Source: Hyparrhenia diplandra
Lineage: Eukaryota; Streptophyta; Magnoliopsida; Poales; Poaceae
Direction of reading: 5' to 3'
DNA: 64,000 nt
NCBI GenBank assembly: GCA_015847255.1
Contig: JADLZK010009312.1
Coordinates: forward strand, 124,001 to 188,000
In this document: positions 10,632 through 21,372 of the stretch, in pieces
Layout: every line of letters starts with the position of its first letter
How positions within the stretch are numbered: the first letter of the stretch is position 1
Notes under the pieces: model-generated
The model's database searches: none
What the model was told of the DNA's origin: nothing
The model's input: only the letters and a program-made list of their open reading frames with translations
Translations under genes and position numbers: made by a program

Positions 10632-12266
10632 TGTTGACACTGTTATCCTATACTTTTATATGTCAACAAGAGATTAAATAAGGACATAAATTGAATATAT
10701 ACTTAGATTAGAGGTTTATTCTAATAAGTTCCATGAGTTTTGGTGATTTATGTATTTTTCGGGGACTTAATAGATAAATGCGAGAGAAAGATGGAGAAAG
10801 TTCGAAATATAAAAGACATATGATGACAAGACTTGACCGTGAAGCAACTCAACCCGAAAAAGTGAACTAAAACATTCTAGAAGGTACCGAGAGAACACCC
10901 GAAGGAACCAGAGGCCGAGGGGAGACAGGCCACTGGCGGCCGCCAGTCAAGATTTGGCCGGCCGCCAGGTGGGGCCAACATGTCAGCCTCAGACTTCTAG
11001 GTCGGTTTACAACCGACTTTGTGGTTGTATCTACACCGTTGTTGAAGGTCGGTTTGATCCAATGGTCATCGTTCATCGCCAAGGCCTATATAAGAAGACC
11101 ATCTCGCCCTTCGAGGGTTAAAACCTAATTCATATGAATTCATTATTAGTCATTATCAACCAAGTCAAGTAGAAGTAGAGAGTATCTCCACCGAGAGATT
11201 AGGATTAGCTACTAGTTCTAGTTCTAGTTCATCTAGTTCTAGTTCATCCAAGTTGATTAGCAAACAGATACAATTAGAGCTGGGTGTGCCTACCCAGAGT
11301 TCTCGATCTTCAAGTTTTACGGTATGAATTATCTTGTATCTATGACTTTGCACTTTATTAATAATATGTGTTTGTTTGCTATGTTCTTACTTTATTCTAA
11401 TAGTATGATTGATATAGATGTAGTTTATGATAGATATATGTATCTATTCGTAGAACGCCTAATTCAATACTCGAGTGGGTTAGGTGGTAAAGATATTTAT
11501 GTAAGCGTGGTGCTTATATATGATTTACTGCGAATGCACCTTATATTCCGGTCGTGTGTGGTAGATCGGGAGTGAGTGATCTGTTGAGTCCTTTGGAATC
11601 CACCCTCCGTTTATAAGACAAGTGGACATTGATTATGGGGAATATCTTGTTTAAGCTCTTGATTTTCCTTGATAGTCGTGGGATACATGATCTAGAGTTT
11701 ACTATGCTATACATGATAACATATGCCTTAGAGTAGATGTAATGACTTAGTAGATTAAATGCTATAGATGAATTACGTCTCTTAGAGTAGTCCAATGTTA
11801 AGTCTAACTTAGTAGTTATTCTCTGTCTCGTGTGTGATGCCTCTCGCCTTTATTTATCATTATCATATTATTATCATTATTGGTTTACCCCCTGCTAAAG
11901 TAAGCACTAGTAATGAGAACCTCTCATAAGTATGCCACTTATTAATTATGTTTGTGCCCACCTTTCAATTATTCCTCCCTGGTGGTAGAATATAAATGAC
12001 AAAAACTGGATTACTCCGGTGAAATGCTACAAAGTGGTATTTATATTAAGGCGCTTTGCGGATAGACCTTTTTATATTTATTTCCATAGATTGCAAACAA
12101 CACATATCACAAGTATCTCCTATGCATTTCCTAGCATTCTGCTGGGGATGACAACCTAGCACATAGTAGTGTTAAGAGATGAACCACACCGAGTATCTTT
12201 TTTGGCTTATAGCCTGAGGTGAGATTAACTCCACCTTATGTTGTAGTGACGTTAGATTTACCAACA
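10632..12266 (+). repeat. 3' LTR of Athila-like element
   Basis: 1635 bp, a near-identical partner of 1733-3358, beginning TGTTGACAC and ending ACCAACA, followed by the target duplication GTCCT (12267-12271) and host CACTA coding sequence. Clustered small indels relative to the 5' LTR are the main differences. Confidence 0.9.
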
Positions 12267-12271
12267 GTCCT

Positions 12272-14047
12272 CAGGTGGTGGCGGGTCCTTAGCAGGTGGG
12301 GTACTTGAACCATGAGGAGGGCCGTTGCCTCTGCCGTCCCCACCATCTTCATTATCATCGGAAGAATCACCATAGGGGTCGGGTGGCGTGCTCGGGGCAT
12401 TGCTATCTTCTTTGGTGAACCGGACGGTGAAGTCAATATCGACATGTTGAGCACAATGTCCACCTTGGGCCCGCGATGCGTTGTAACACGCAGCGGTTGC
12501 TAGAGTCTTGACCTCATTATGAGCGGGATACTCCGGCTCGATATTTTCATATTCGGCGCCACGTACCCAATGTTGACTTTGGCAAGATTACGGAGGGATC
12601 TCATGCGCCGTACTCCTGCAAGATCCGGGAGGAAATACCACCCCCTCGGCCGCGGCTTCTTCTTGCCCAACTTTGCCGACGGTACCAAGATTACGCCGTG
12701 TCACCGGTGATGTCATCCGCGGGGTCTGACGGCCAACTGCAGAGGTGCTGGGGTTGGCGGCGGCAGACCGGCGTTCGTTGAACATCCGGTTCCGGACTTC
12801 GACCATCGGGGGGTCATTGCTCGTGAGAGCCTCTTTGATGGACGGGTGATCATTTGTTGCAAAGGCCTCATCACGGCCTTCTGTCTTAAACCCTCCTTGT
12901 ACCCTCGCCTCGTATGATACGAGGGCAAGATTCGACCGCCACGAGCCCACCGTCGTCCAACTCTTCCGGAGCTCATGCCATAGACACGGCCGCGATGCTC
13001 GAGGTTTCCCAAGGCCAACGTCGGCGCATCATGTCCCCGGCGAATCTCGAGGCTCCATTTGTTCTTAGCCGCGTGGCCTCTATGACCTTCTTCTCGACCT
13101 CCTTCATGCGGGTTTGGGCCTCGGCTTCTTGGGCTTGTGGCGTAGAGGAAGTCCCAGTCCTTTCATCACATCCCTCGTATGGATTCGGCTCCCCGGCTTC
13201 TGTCTTCTCCTTTCTTCGGCCCGCCACGCCCGGCTTGTGTCGGGCGTACCCAATATTGCCCATGTGGTGGGGTAGTCGGTTCCTTTTGGCTAGCTCAGTG
13301 AACTTCTCGCTCTTCGCCTTTGCTTGGGCGTGTTTAGCCTTTTGCAGAACTCTTCCCATACTTCTTACGAGATCATGGTGTATTTGGTGAAGGGTAGGCA
13401 TCCTTTCTTGAGAAAGTGCGTTGAGCTTTGTACTTCCGATTCGGAAGCATCTTCTGCGAGGAAGTAAACATCTTTGCTCTACCTTTTTCCATATCAGCGC
13501 CTTACGGATACCGGAACCGTTTCTGCATCTCGCCCCACACCCAGAACTTGTCAGTGTCGAGGATGACTTTCCAGTCTTCCCAAAGAATGGAGACCTTATC
13601 TTTCATGAAACACAAGACTTGAGAGCAGTACTTCGCGGCGACTTTAGTGGGCAGCACTAGCTCGCCCTGCGGCCCCAACTCTTGAATGACATGGACGTCA
13701 TCAGTCTTCTTGTGTCTCCCATGGTCTCCCCTTCTCCGCTTTGACTTATCTCCCTTTGCTTTGCCTGAAGAGGTGGCCGTGGACATAGGAGGGGGGAGGG
13801 GTTGTTGCCCTGAGGTGCCTGTGGAGGGAGGGGGGGATTGTTCATCCTGTAATTCCTGAACCCGACGCCGCTTGCTTCGTGCTTCGTCCCTTGGGTTGAA
13901 ATTAGGATCATCTTCCTCCTCTGTACGTTTCCTTCTACCCTTACACGGGCTATACGACGCTCCGCTTGGGAACTGGGAAGTACTAGAGCTGCTGGAGCTA
14001 GGCGACTCCCATACAAGACCTTGAGGCTGGTCTTGTTCATTCGCCAT
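12272..14047 (-). pseudogene. CACTA second gene, Transposase_24-like protein
   Basis: Read on the minus strand, the gene starts MANEQDQPQGLVWESPSSSS at 14047. It has a Ser-rich then basic N-terminus (KGRRKRTEEE, KSKRRRGDHG), then VLCFMKDKVSILWEDWKVIL and FWVWGEMQKRFRYP. After frameshifts near 13500-13400 it continues with KSEKFTELAKRNRLPHHMGN at about 13305-13250 and NPYEGCDERTG. This order matches the plant Ptta/En/Spm (Transposase_24, PF03004) proteins of CACTA elements, thought to act like TNPA in binding element ends. It becomes Pro/Asp-rich towards 12272, where the Athila-like element interrupts it. Several frameshifts are present. The downstream part resumes at 1-436. Confidence 0.75.
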
Positions 14048-16119
14048 TTCAAGCTACAAATATATAGTGCATTAGTACTAGTATATAGGAGGAGTACACA
14101 AGCGTAATTCAAAATTGCAGAAAGAGAGAAATAAAAAGATTGGCTCAGATATAGCCCCCCTTGTGATCATGCACATCGCTTCTAAACTGGTTGCTTTGTA
14201 CAAGCCGTCCTAGTTTAGCAGCTTCCAAGTATAGGGGGGCATTCAATCATCATAGCCGCTGCCTCAGCCCCAATAAGTTAATGTCATTGCATATATGCCC
14301 TTTGCCTCAAGCACTAATGGGTTCACATCATTGCATATATGTTCAAAACAACAGCCCCATGCCAAGCTTAAAAATAGTAGTAGAGTTTAAGCATCACGGC
14401 CTAGCCAACAGTTTAAGCAAGATAATTCGACGACCAAAAAGTAAGTAGAGGATGAGAATAGGGACCAACAGCATTAGGGATCCAAGCCAACAGCCAACAG
14501 CACTAGATCAAAGTTTTAACAGCCAACAACAATAGCTAGGTACATTATACAGCAATAGCATTGACACTAAAACAGCCCCAACACTAAAAGTGCCAACAAA
14601 TATATGGTTGACAGTAGCATTGACAGCAATAGCTAGGTCAGCAACATAGAGTGACATTGTCCAACATATAGAATGAGAAATTGCTTAGACCAACAGTCCA
14701 AAATAGAGGAAAAAAAGAGAGGATTGGGGCCAATCATATGCTCAGTTAATGTATCCAAATTCTATAGCATCACAGGCAATGGCACATAATAAGCTCAGTT
14801 AATTGGTTTTAATTTTGCATCACAGGCAGTGAGGTGGGCACAAAATTAAACAGTGGGTCATCACAGGCAGGCTAAAAAATCAGAGATATCCAAAAATTCT
14901 ATAGCATCACAGGCATATGCTCAGCATTGACAGTGAAATAGGGTAGCAAATAGGTAAGTTATTTAGCCAAGTCTAGACAGTGAAATAGGGTACCAAATAG
15001 ATAGCAAATAGGTACAGATCAAAGCTATTACTGGGCATATGTTAAGTACAAAGCTATTACTGGGCATGTCCAAATTACAGAGCATCTAGCTAAGGCAACA
15101 TCTCAAATAGGTACGATAAATAGGGAGCCAACAGCAACAGCAACATCTCAAAATTGACAGCAAGTAGAGAAATTAGGCCCCAATAGAATGAGTATATCTC
15201 CAACAGCCAACAACAAATTGGGTGGACAAGCAGTGACAAATGCATAGGAGGCAACTAAATCACGCAAAGTGAGGTGGGCACAATTGGGTGGCATCACAGG
15301 CATCACAGGCAGTGAAAAATAGAGATGGGCACTAGCTCAGTTTATCCAAATTCTATAGCATCACAGGCAGTGGCACATAAACTCAGTTAATTGGTTTTAA
15401 TTTGCATCACGGGCGGTGTCAAAAATCATAGAGATAACCAAAAAATCACAGCAATTGCATTCAGCCAGGCAGCACCATATATACCGGCAAGAACAATGTA
15501 ATTTCAAACCCGAGCTCGGTGGAGTGGGAGAAAAGAGGTGGAATGCATCGACGCCGGCGGGCAAGGCAAAGACCGGAGAAGAAGATGGAGCAGGGTCATC
15601 GCGGTGGAGGAAGAAGATGGAGCAGGGACGCCAGCCGGGCAAGGCACCACGGACGCGGTGGCCGGAGTTAGGGTCTCGACGTTAATCGACGACGGCGGGG
15701 CGGCGCGTTAGGGTTCCACCGCCCAAGCTCGCGGACGACGGAGGAGGAGGAGGACGGGGCGAGGACGGTTGCGGTGAAGGTGAGAGCGCGGCGGATGACA
15801 GCGGAGACACACGGCGGAGACGAGGAAGGCGGCAACGGTGGCGAGGGCGCGGCGGTGAGCGGTAGCGGTGGCGAGGCGGTGGCGGTGACGGTGATGGCGG
15901 GCGCCTTCAGAAGTTCGCGATTCTTGCGCGGTGGCACGACAATGATCTAGTGCACGAGCTGGGGGGGGGAGGCGGGGGTGAGGGCGAGGTCACCGCGGCG
16001 GCGGAGGAGGAAGACGGCGGCGGCGGTGAAAAATCCGGCAGCCCTTCGGGACGTTTGAAACCGCCGAAGGACTTAGCGTTTCTGAGATGGGCCATGCGTT
16101 TTATAGGTGCGCTATTTTT
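14048..16119. other. 5' region or first intron of the CACTA second gene, with short degenerate repeats
   Basis: No convincing ORF upstream of the ATG at 14047. 14450-15420 is built of short recurring phrases: variants of 'gccaacagcaatagc' and of 'gcatcacaggcagtg'. One longer repeat (aaattctatagcatcacagg through gttaattggttttaattt) occurs at about 14757-14820 and 15348-15410. 15500-16080 is GC-rich; ORFs there on both strands are Pro-, Ala- or Gly-rich and look like untranslated leader rather than protein. An intron or leader of the minus-strand gene is the simplest reading. Confidence 0.5.
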
Positions 16120-16236
16120 GCGTGGCGGGCGCAGATGATGCCCGCCACGCAAAAAACATTAACCGTGGCGGGCGAGCTAGGGTGCCCGCCATGCAAAACA
16201 TTACCCGTGGCGGGCGCATTAGGGCGCCCACCACGC
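16120..16236. repeat. Cluster of three GC-rich hairpins (CACTA subterminal-type repeats)
   Basis: Three consecutive inverted repeats of one core: cgtggcgggc...gcccgccacg at 16120-16150, 16164-16193 and 16206-16235, each with a 7-12-nt loop. The same core forms three hairpins at 19924-20072 near the CACTA terminus. In CACTA elements such subterminal repeats bind the TNPA-type protein. This cluster lies internally, just upstream of the second minus-strand gene. Confidence 0.75.
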
Positions 16237-16360
16237 ACAAGATTTTTCGAGAAAATTTAAGAAAAATTATTTTAAATTACAACAATTTATTTTTAAATGG
16301 CATAAAATTCAGAAAAATTGTTATAAATTGAGAAAAAATTCTTCAAATGGTTTTAATACG

Positions 16361-17836
16361 TTTGTATTCAAAGTTTTTTGAGACTAGGTCGTTTAGTGGT
16401 CCGTTTGACCAAGGTTTGACTAGGTCAAACTTTTAACTTTTAAAGCTCTCGTTTTTCGAAGCCCTAGACGCCCTCGATTCGAAAAAGTCATGAATACCAC
16501 TATTGTTAAGCTCTCCAAAATCTACGTTTGGTATTAGGGTCAACTTTTCAGTTTTCGAACTTTTCACGCCTCGAAATTTGAATTTTGAATTTTTACTCAT
16601 TAGGACGACATTTCGAAGCCCCGAGACGGCCAAGATTCAAAAAGTCATGAATACGGAAAGTTCATAACTCATCAAGATCTACATTTCATATGTAGGTCAT
16701 TTTTTGCATACGAGAAAGTGTTACTTAACGTGTAGTTCAAAAGTCACTAGTCTCCCCCAGTAGTTCCCGAAACTCGTGGTGTGAGATATATGATTTTAGG
16801 ACTCTTTTGTTTCCTGTCACTTTCTTATATGCAAAAATGTCCTATACACCAAGTGTACATCTTGATGAGTACTTTCAAGTTTGTATTCAAAGTTTTTTTG
16901 AAACTAGGTCGTTTAGTGGTCCGTTTGACCAAGGTTTGACCAGGTCAAACTTGTGACTTTTGAAGCTCCAGTTTTTTGAAGCCCTAGACGTCGTCGATTC
17001 GAAAAGTCATGAATACCACTTTTGTTAAGCTCTCCAAGATCTATGTTTGGTATTAGGGTCAACTTTTTCAGTTTTCAAACTTTTCACGCCTCAAAATTTG
17101 AATTTTGAATTTTTACTCATTCGGACGACATTTCGAAGCCCCAGACGGCCAAGATTCAAAAAGTCATGAATACGGACAGTTCATAACTCATCAAGATCTA
17201 CATTTCATATGTAGGTCATTTTTGCATACGAGAAAGTGTTATTTAAGCGTGTAGTTCAAAAATCACTAGTCTCCCCGTAGTTCCCGAAACTCGCGGTGAG
17301 ATATATGATTTTAGGACTACTTTGTTTCTCGTCGCTTTTTATATGCAAAAATGTCCTATACACCAAGTGTACATCTTGATGACTACTTTCAAGTTTGTAT
17401 TCAAAGTTTTTTGAAACTAGGTCGTTTAGTGGTCCGTTTGACCAAGGTTGGACCAGGTCAAACTTGTGACTTTTTGAAGCTCTAGTTTTCGAAGCCCTAG
17501 ACGCCGTTGATTCGAAAAGTCATGAATACCACTTTTGTTAAGCTCTCCAAGATCTACGTTTGGTATTAGGGTCAACTTTTCGGTTTTCAAACTTTTCACG
17601 CCTCAAAATTTGAATTTTGAATTTTTTACTCATTCGAACGACATTTCAAGCCCCGGATGGCCAAGATTCAAAAAGTCATGAATACGAAAAGTTCATAACT
17701 CATCAAGATCTATATTTCATATATAGGTCATTTTTTGCATATGAGAAAGTGTTACAAACGTGTAGTTCAAAAATCACTAGTCTCCCCCGTAGTTTTCCGA
17801 AACTCGTGTGAGATATTTGTTTTTGGACTATTGTTT
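16361..17836. repeat. Tandem repeat, about 515-bp unit, 2.9 copies
   Basis: Units start at 16361, 16880 and 17394 (tttgtattcaaagttttttg). They are 519 and 514 bp long, with a third partial copy to about 17836. Each contains tttgaccaaggtttgac, 'caaaatttgaattttgaat' and 'aagtcatgaatacgg' phrases. They lie between the end of the TNP2-like coding region and the internal hairpin cluster, so they form the 3' non-coding part of the transposase gene. No protein is encoded. Confidence 0.9.
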
Positions 17837-19874
17837 ACATCGAATAATTGCAATTACATATCATTTTGGTGCTGGTGCATTGGTGGCCTTCTTTCGCCAT
17901 CGGGCGGGTCCATGGCATCATTTTAGTCTTGTCGGGGTTGATTCTATCCTCAACGACCTTTATCTTTTTCGAAAAATCAGAAAGAGGTGGAACTCATCAT
18001 AGTTGTTGTATGTTTCAAGACTCGACCCCATCAACTCCCACGATCCCTTCGCTTTGTACCGAGACACTTTGAAGGTTCACGGTGGTTAGCCCAAAATCGT
18101 CCACTAGAATCGCCCCGGGCTTGACCCATCGGCAAAAAAAACGGTTTTGTGAGGTTACCACCATAGTCAAGTTCCCATATTTCTTCGACTTGTGCGAAAC
18201 ATGTCATCTTCTCCCCGTCCACGCTGTTCCTGCCCTCATATCGAACACCGTTGTTGTTACGTGATGCACTCTTCTTGTCCTTCTCTTTTTTTGTGTGGAA
18301 CCTGCACTGTTGACATCATATCCTTGCCACGTGGTGACCTCGCATGGACGGGCGACACAAGCTTCTTCAATCGTCTCTCGCATCATCTCCGGGGGAATGT
18401 TCTACTTTTGGAGCCACCGGAGGAAACTGTTCTTGTGTTCCTTCTCTGCCCAATCCTTCGAACAGTTCTTGTGCTTCCTACTTGCACGGCGGAGCTCTTT
18501 GAGGTGCGTTTTAACGTATGTGCCCATGATCACCAATTGATGAAGAATGCTGTAGTGAGCGTCTAGCACTTTTTCCCTAGGTATGTCGGTGCGTGCTTTT
18601 CGGCCCACGCACCCCATCCCCGAGTTCTTCCTTCATGTTGATGCACTTTGGAAGCCCAATAGCCCTTCCATCTTTTATGTACTTCATACACCAGTTCACG
18701 GCCTTCCGGCTTGTGTATGCCTCGATCATAGAGCCCCTGCGGGTAAGCGGTTATGATTGAATCGATTGAGGGTAGACATTAGTCGCTCGGTGGTCCACAT
18801 CGCTTTGTAGGTACACGGGTCCCACTGTTCTATCCGATCAACCATGTGCATCATCGGGTGTGGCATAATGTCAAAGAACGGCGGTGGGAAACACATCACT
18901 ATCGGCACATTATTTCGCGATGAACTCTTTCGGTAGCAGCAGATCTGCTTTGGCAATTACCTTACGGGAGATTTGGTTAAAGAAGTATGACAACCTTGTG
19001 ACCACCATCTTCACGTATTTTGGACCGAATAGCTTTGATCACAATTGGAAGGAACACCGTCGGCATGATGTGAGCATCGCGGCGCGTTGAAGTTCGTCAT
19101 TGTGAGGTCTTTCATGGATACGGACTCTTGATGTTGGAAGAGAAACCCGCCGATACCTTGATACCCCTAATCAACCGACACATAGCCAACTTCTCATCTC
19201 TCGTTAGGTTGTAGGCCGCACCTGGGAGTTGGACTTTACCGTTCGGAAGCCGTGTAGCGTGAATTTCCGGTCGGATGCCCATGTTAACAAGATCTTGACG
19301 TGACTTCACACCATCCTTCGTCTTGGTCTTGATATCCATCAGGAGACCGATCGTGCTTTCGAAGACATTTTTCTCAAGGTGCATAGAGTCGATCGCATGG
19401 GGTGTATGCAGTATCTTCCAGTACTTTAGATACTTGAAGAAGATTGACTTCTTCTTGAAAGGAACGGCAGGAGGCGCTTCTTCCTCCAATTTATCCCTCT
19501 TTCTCTTCATTGTCTTGGAGGTGTCGTCTTCCTGATCATCTTTCTTCTTCTTCTTCTTCTTTCCAAACTCGCACTCCAAGTCCTTCACCATGTCAAACAC
19601 CTTCGGACCATAACTAGTCGGTGCCCGTATTTGCGATTTCGACTTCGCCCTTGTTGTCAAAGTATATATTCATTTTTGCATCTACGTACCTATGCTGCTG
19701 GGCAGAGGAAGCATCTGTGTTCCATGTACGTTTTGGTGGATCCCTTCGGGTAAGTGGAGCGGGTTTCTTCGATGCAAGCTACACAGGCGATCTTCCCTTT
19801 AATGCAGCGATAATGAAAACATGTAGGGGGTAATCGGTGATGGTGACAAAGATGATGGCACAAAGAGTGAACTT
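17837..19874 (-). pseudogene. TNP2-like CACTA transposase, N-terminally truncated
   Basis: On the minus strand the sequence begins at KFTLCAIIFVTITDYP (19874-19827), the middle of the TNP2/Transposase_21 domain, and continues with the linker to HRCFLP. After a Lys-rich insert comes HAIDSMHLEKNVFESTIGLL and TKDGVKSRQDLVNMGIRPEI (ORF 19660-19112). Next are IMPHPMMHMVDRIEQWDP and ERLMSTLNRFNHNR (18900-18760; DUF4218-type) and VEEIWELDYGGNLT (18180 region; DUF4216-type). The protein would cut and move CACTA elements. The N-terminal third is absent: the coding homology starts about 50 bp from the hairpin cluster. Many frameshifts are present, so it is a defective transposase relic. Confidence 0.85.
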
Positions 19875-19923
19875 ACGCTGCGGTGCGCATCAACCATCCG
19901 ACCCCATCATCAAATGTTTTTTG

Positions 19924-20072
19924 CGTGGCGGGCGGCGTTGCGCCCACCACGGTTAACATCTTCTTTTGCGTGGCGGGCGCGTTAAAGGCGCCCGCCACGT
20001 GAGTCTTGCTGCCCCGGCGGCGCGCCTGAGCCTCACCATTTCCGTGGCGGGTGGGAAGGCGTGCCCGCCACG
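19924..20072. repeat. Subterminal hairpin cluster of the CACTA element
   Basis: Three inverted repeats with the core cgtggcgggc / gcccgccacg, at 19924-19951, 19968-19999 and 20042-20072, matching the cluster at 16120-16236. They end 47 bp from the transposon terminus. This is the standard place for protein-binding subterminal repeats in CACTA elements. Confidence 0.8.
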
Positions 20073-20099
20073 GAAAAGATCAAGCCTGTGCTTTCGCAA

Positions 20100-20119
20100 A
20101 AATCGAATCGGTACTAGTG
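20100..20119 (-). mobile_element. CACTA transposon terminus
   Basis: Read on the minus strand the element begins CACTAGTACCGATTCGATTT at 20119. CACTA(G) is the diagnostic first bases of CACTA (En/Spm, CMC) transposons. The following 3 bp outward are TAT (20120-20122), the expected target-duplication size. The opposite end was not found in the window; since the second gene reaches position 1, it probably lies to the left. Confidence 0.75.
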
Positions 20120-20650
20120 TATTGTGAAATTATTTTTATTATAACACTATATTAAGAGAGAGAGAGAGTTGAAAAACCACCGGTGATGTTGATCCCTGCC
20201 CGCTCGGCATGTTGGCCCATGCGACCATGCATGTCGGCATGTTAGATTTGGATTTGTGTCGTGCTCGGAAAGATGGACGTGTTGGGCGGACATAGGATTA
20301 TACGCACGACAGGAGGTGGCGCGGAAGAAAGAAGAGTCTGGCTGCAGAAAGATGTCGGAGGCAGAAAAAAAGACAGAAAAGGGAGGTGGGACTGAAATTT
20401 TCTCTCTTTATTAGTAGGTATAGGTATAGATTTTGCTTGAGTTTTTTTAGGGGGCTATAAATATTAACTTCTTAGATTTTGAATTTTAAAAAATTTTCCT
20501 TATATGGATGGAGACATGTCCAATATAAAAGATGCAGTGTTTGACGAGATCTAAAACTTTTTAGTTCAAAATTTTCCATTTAAAGATCGCTTACAAGCTA
20601 AAATATTAATTACAAGATTTATATATCTCTACGGCTAAAAAACATGGGAA
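20120..20650. other. Intergenic DNA beyond the CACTA end
   Basis: Contains a short (GA)n run (about 20154-20168) and a segment 'ttattagtaggtataggtatag' (about 20409-20430). I associate that segment, from memory, with ends of dispersed grass repeats, but cannot classify it. No gene seen. Confidence 0.4.
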
Positions 20651-21372
20651 AAGCAATCGTCCTCCCGCTGAAGTGAAACACGGCCGCAGTATCGCTCCAC
20701 CCAGCCCCCATCGATTCGTACCGCGCCCCTCTCTCTCTCCTCTCTTCCCCGGCTTCCGGCACCCACGCCCCATCCCGCCTTGGCCGCTTGCGCCGCCTCC
20801 ATTAAGCTGCCGGTCCTAGGCGTGACTTCCGTGAAGCTGCCGCCGCCGCAGGAAGAGCGCCCGCCGCCGTCGCCGCGGCGCGCGCAGGAGGAGCGCCAGC
20901 CGCCGTCGCCCCTCCCACTCCGTGTCCGCGCCTCACGTCCTCACTTCTCCGACTTCGGCACCCGTGCCCCCTCCCTCTCTTCACCGGCTCTAGGGCCGAG
21001 TGCAGACGCCGGCCGCCCGCTCGTCGCTCGGCCCCACCGTCGCGCTCTGCCCTCGGCTCGCTCGCCCAAAACATGCTGTCGTGCTTGCTTCCGCGCCCCG
21101 CCCATGCCGCAGCCGTTGCTCCGGCCTGTGCCCGCGACAGCCCCGCCCCGCCCCGCCCCGCCTGTGCTTCTCCCCTGCCGTCCTCGCGCCCTCCTCCCCG
21201 GTACCATCTTGCTCGACTCCGTCTTCCTCCTCCCGGCTGGCCCCCTCCCTGGCCGATATTTGTTTCTCTCTGCTCCCGTCGGCCGCTCCTCTCCTCACCG
21301 TGCGGCTGGACACCTGCTTCCGCCGGTTTGCTCCCCTCCCAGTCGGGCAGCTGCTCCCTGAGCCACAGGTAA
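20650..21372 (+). other. GC-rich possible first exon of an unidentified transcript
   Basis: A GC-rich, CT-rich block in an AT-rich surrounding, with a possible 5' splice site at its end (ccacag|gtaaggtaag at 21368). It has ORFs in all frames (for example 20780-21361) rich in Pro, Arg, Ala and Ser with no domain. The composition fits a grass gene leader or first exon. No downstream coding exon could be recognised, so it may be a non-coding transcript, a decayed gene or part of a transposon. Confidence 0.3.

Larger units (their letters stand above)
1733..12266 (+). mobile_element. Athila-like Ty3/gypsy LTR retrotransposon, pol-deleted
   Basis: A 10.5-kb element bounded by LTRs that begin TGTTGACAC and end ACCAACA, with a perfect 5-bp target duplication GTCCT (1728-1732 and 12267-12271). 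It has a primer-binding site that fits tRNA-Asp (4186-4203) and a polypurine tract touching the 3' LTR (10620-10631). The order is LTR, duplicated host segment, PBS, gag, protease, promoter-like spacer with intron, ATHILA ORF-1-type gene, long non-coding stretch, PPT, LTR. Reverse transcriptase, RNase H and integrase are missing, so it would be non-autonomous. The whole element lies inside the second CACTA gene, opposite to that gene's direction. Confidence 0.88.

Noticed and set aside
16120..20119. A complete 4-kb CACTA element bounded by the two hairpin clusters
   Set aside because: No CACTA terminus or matching 3-bp duplication was found left of 16120; kept only as an alternative.
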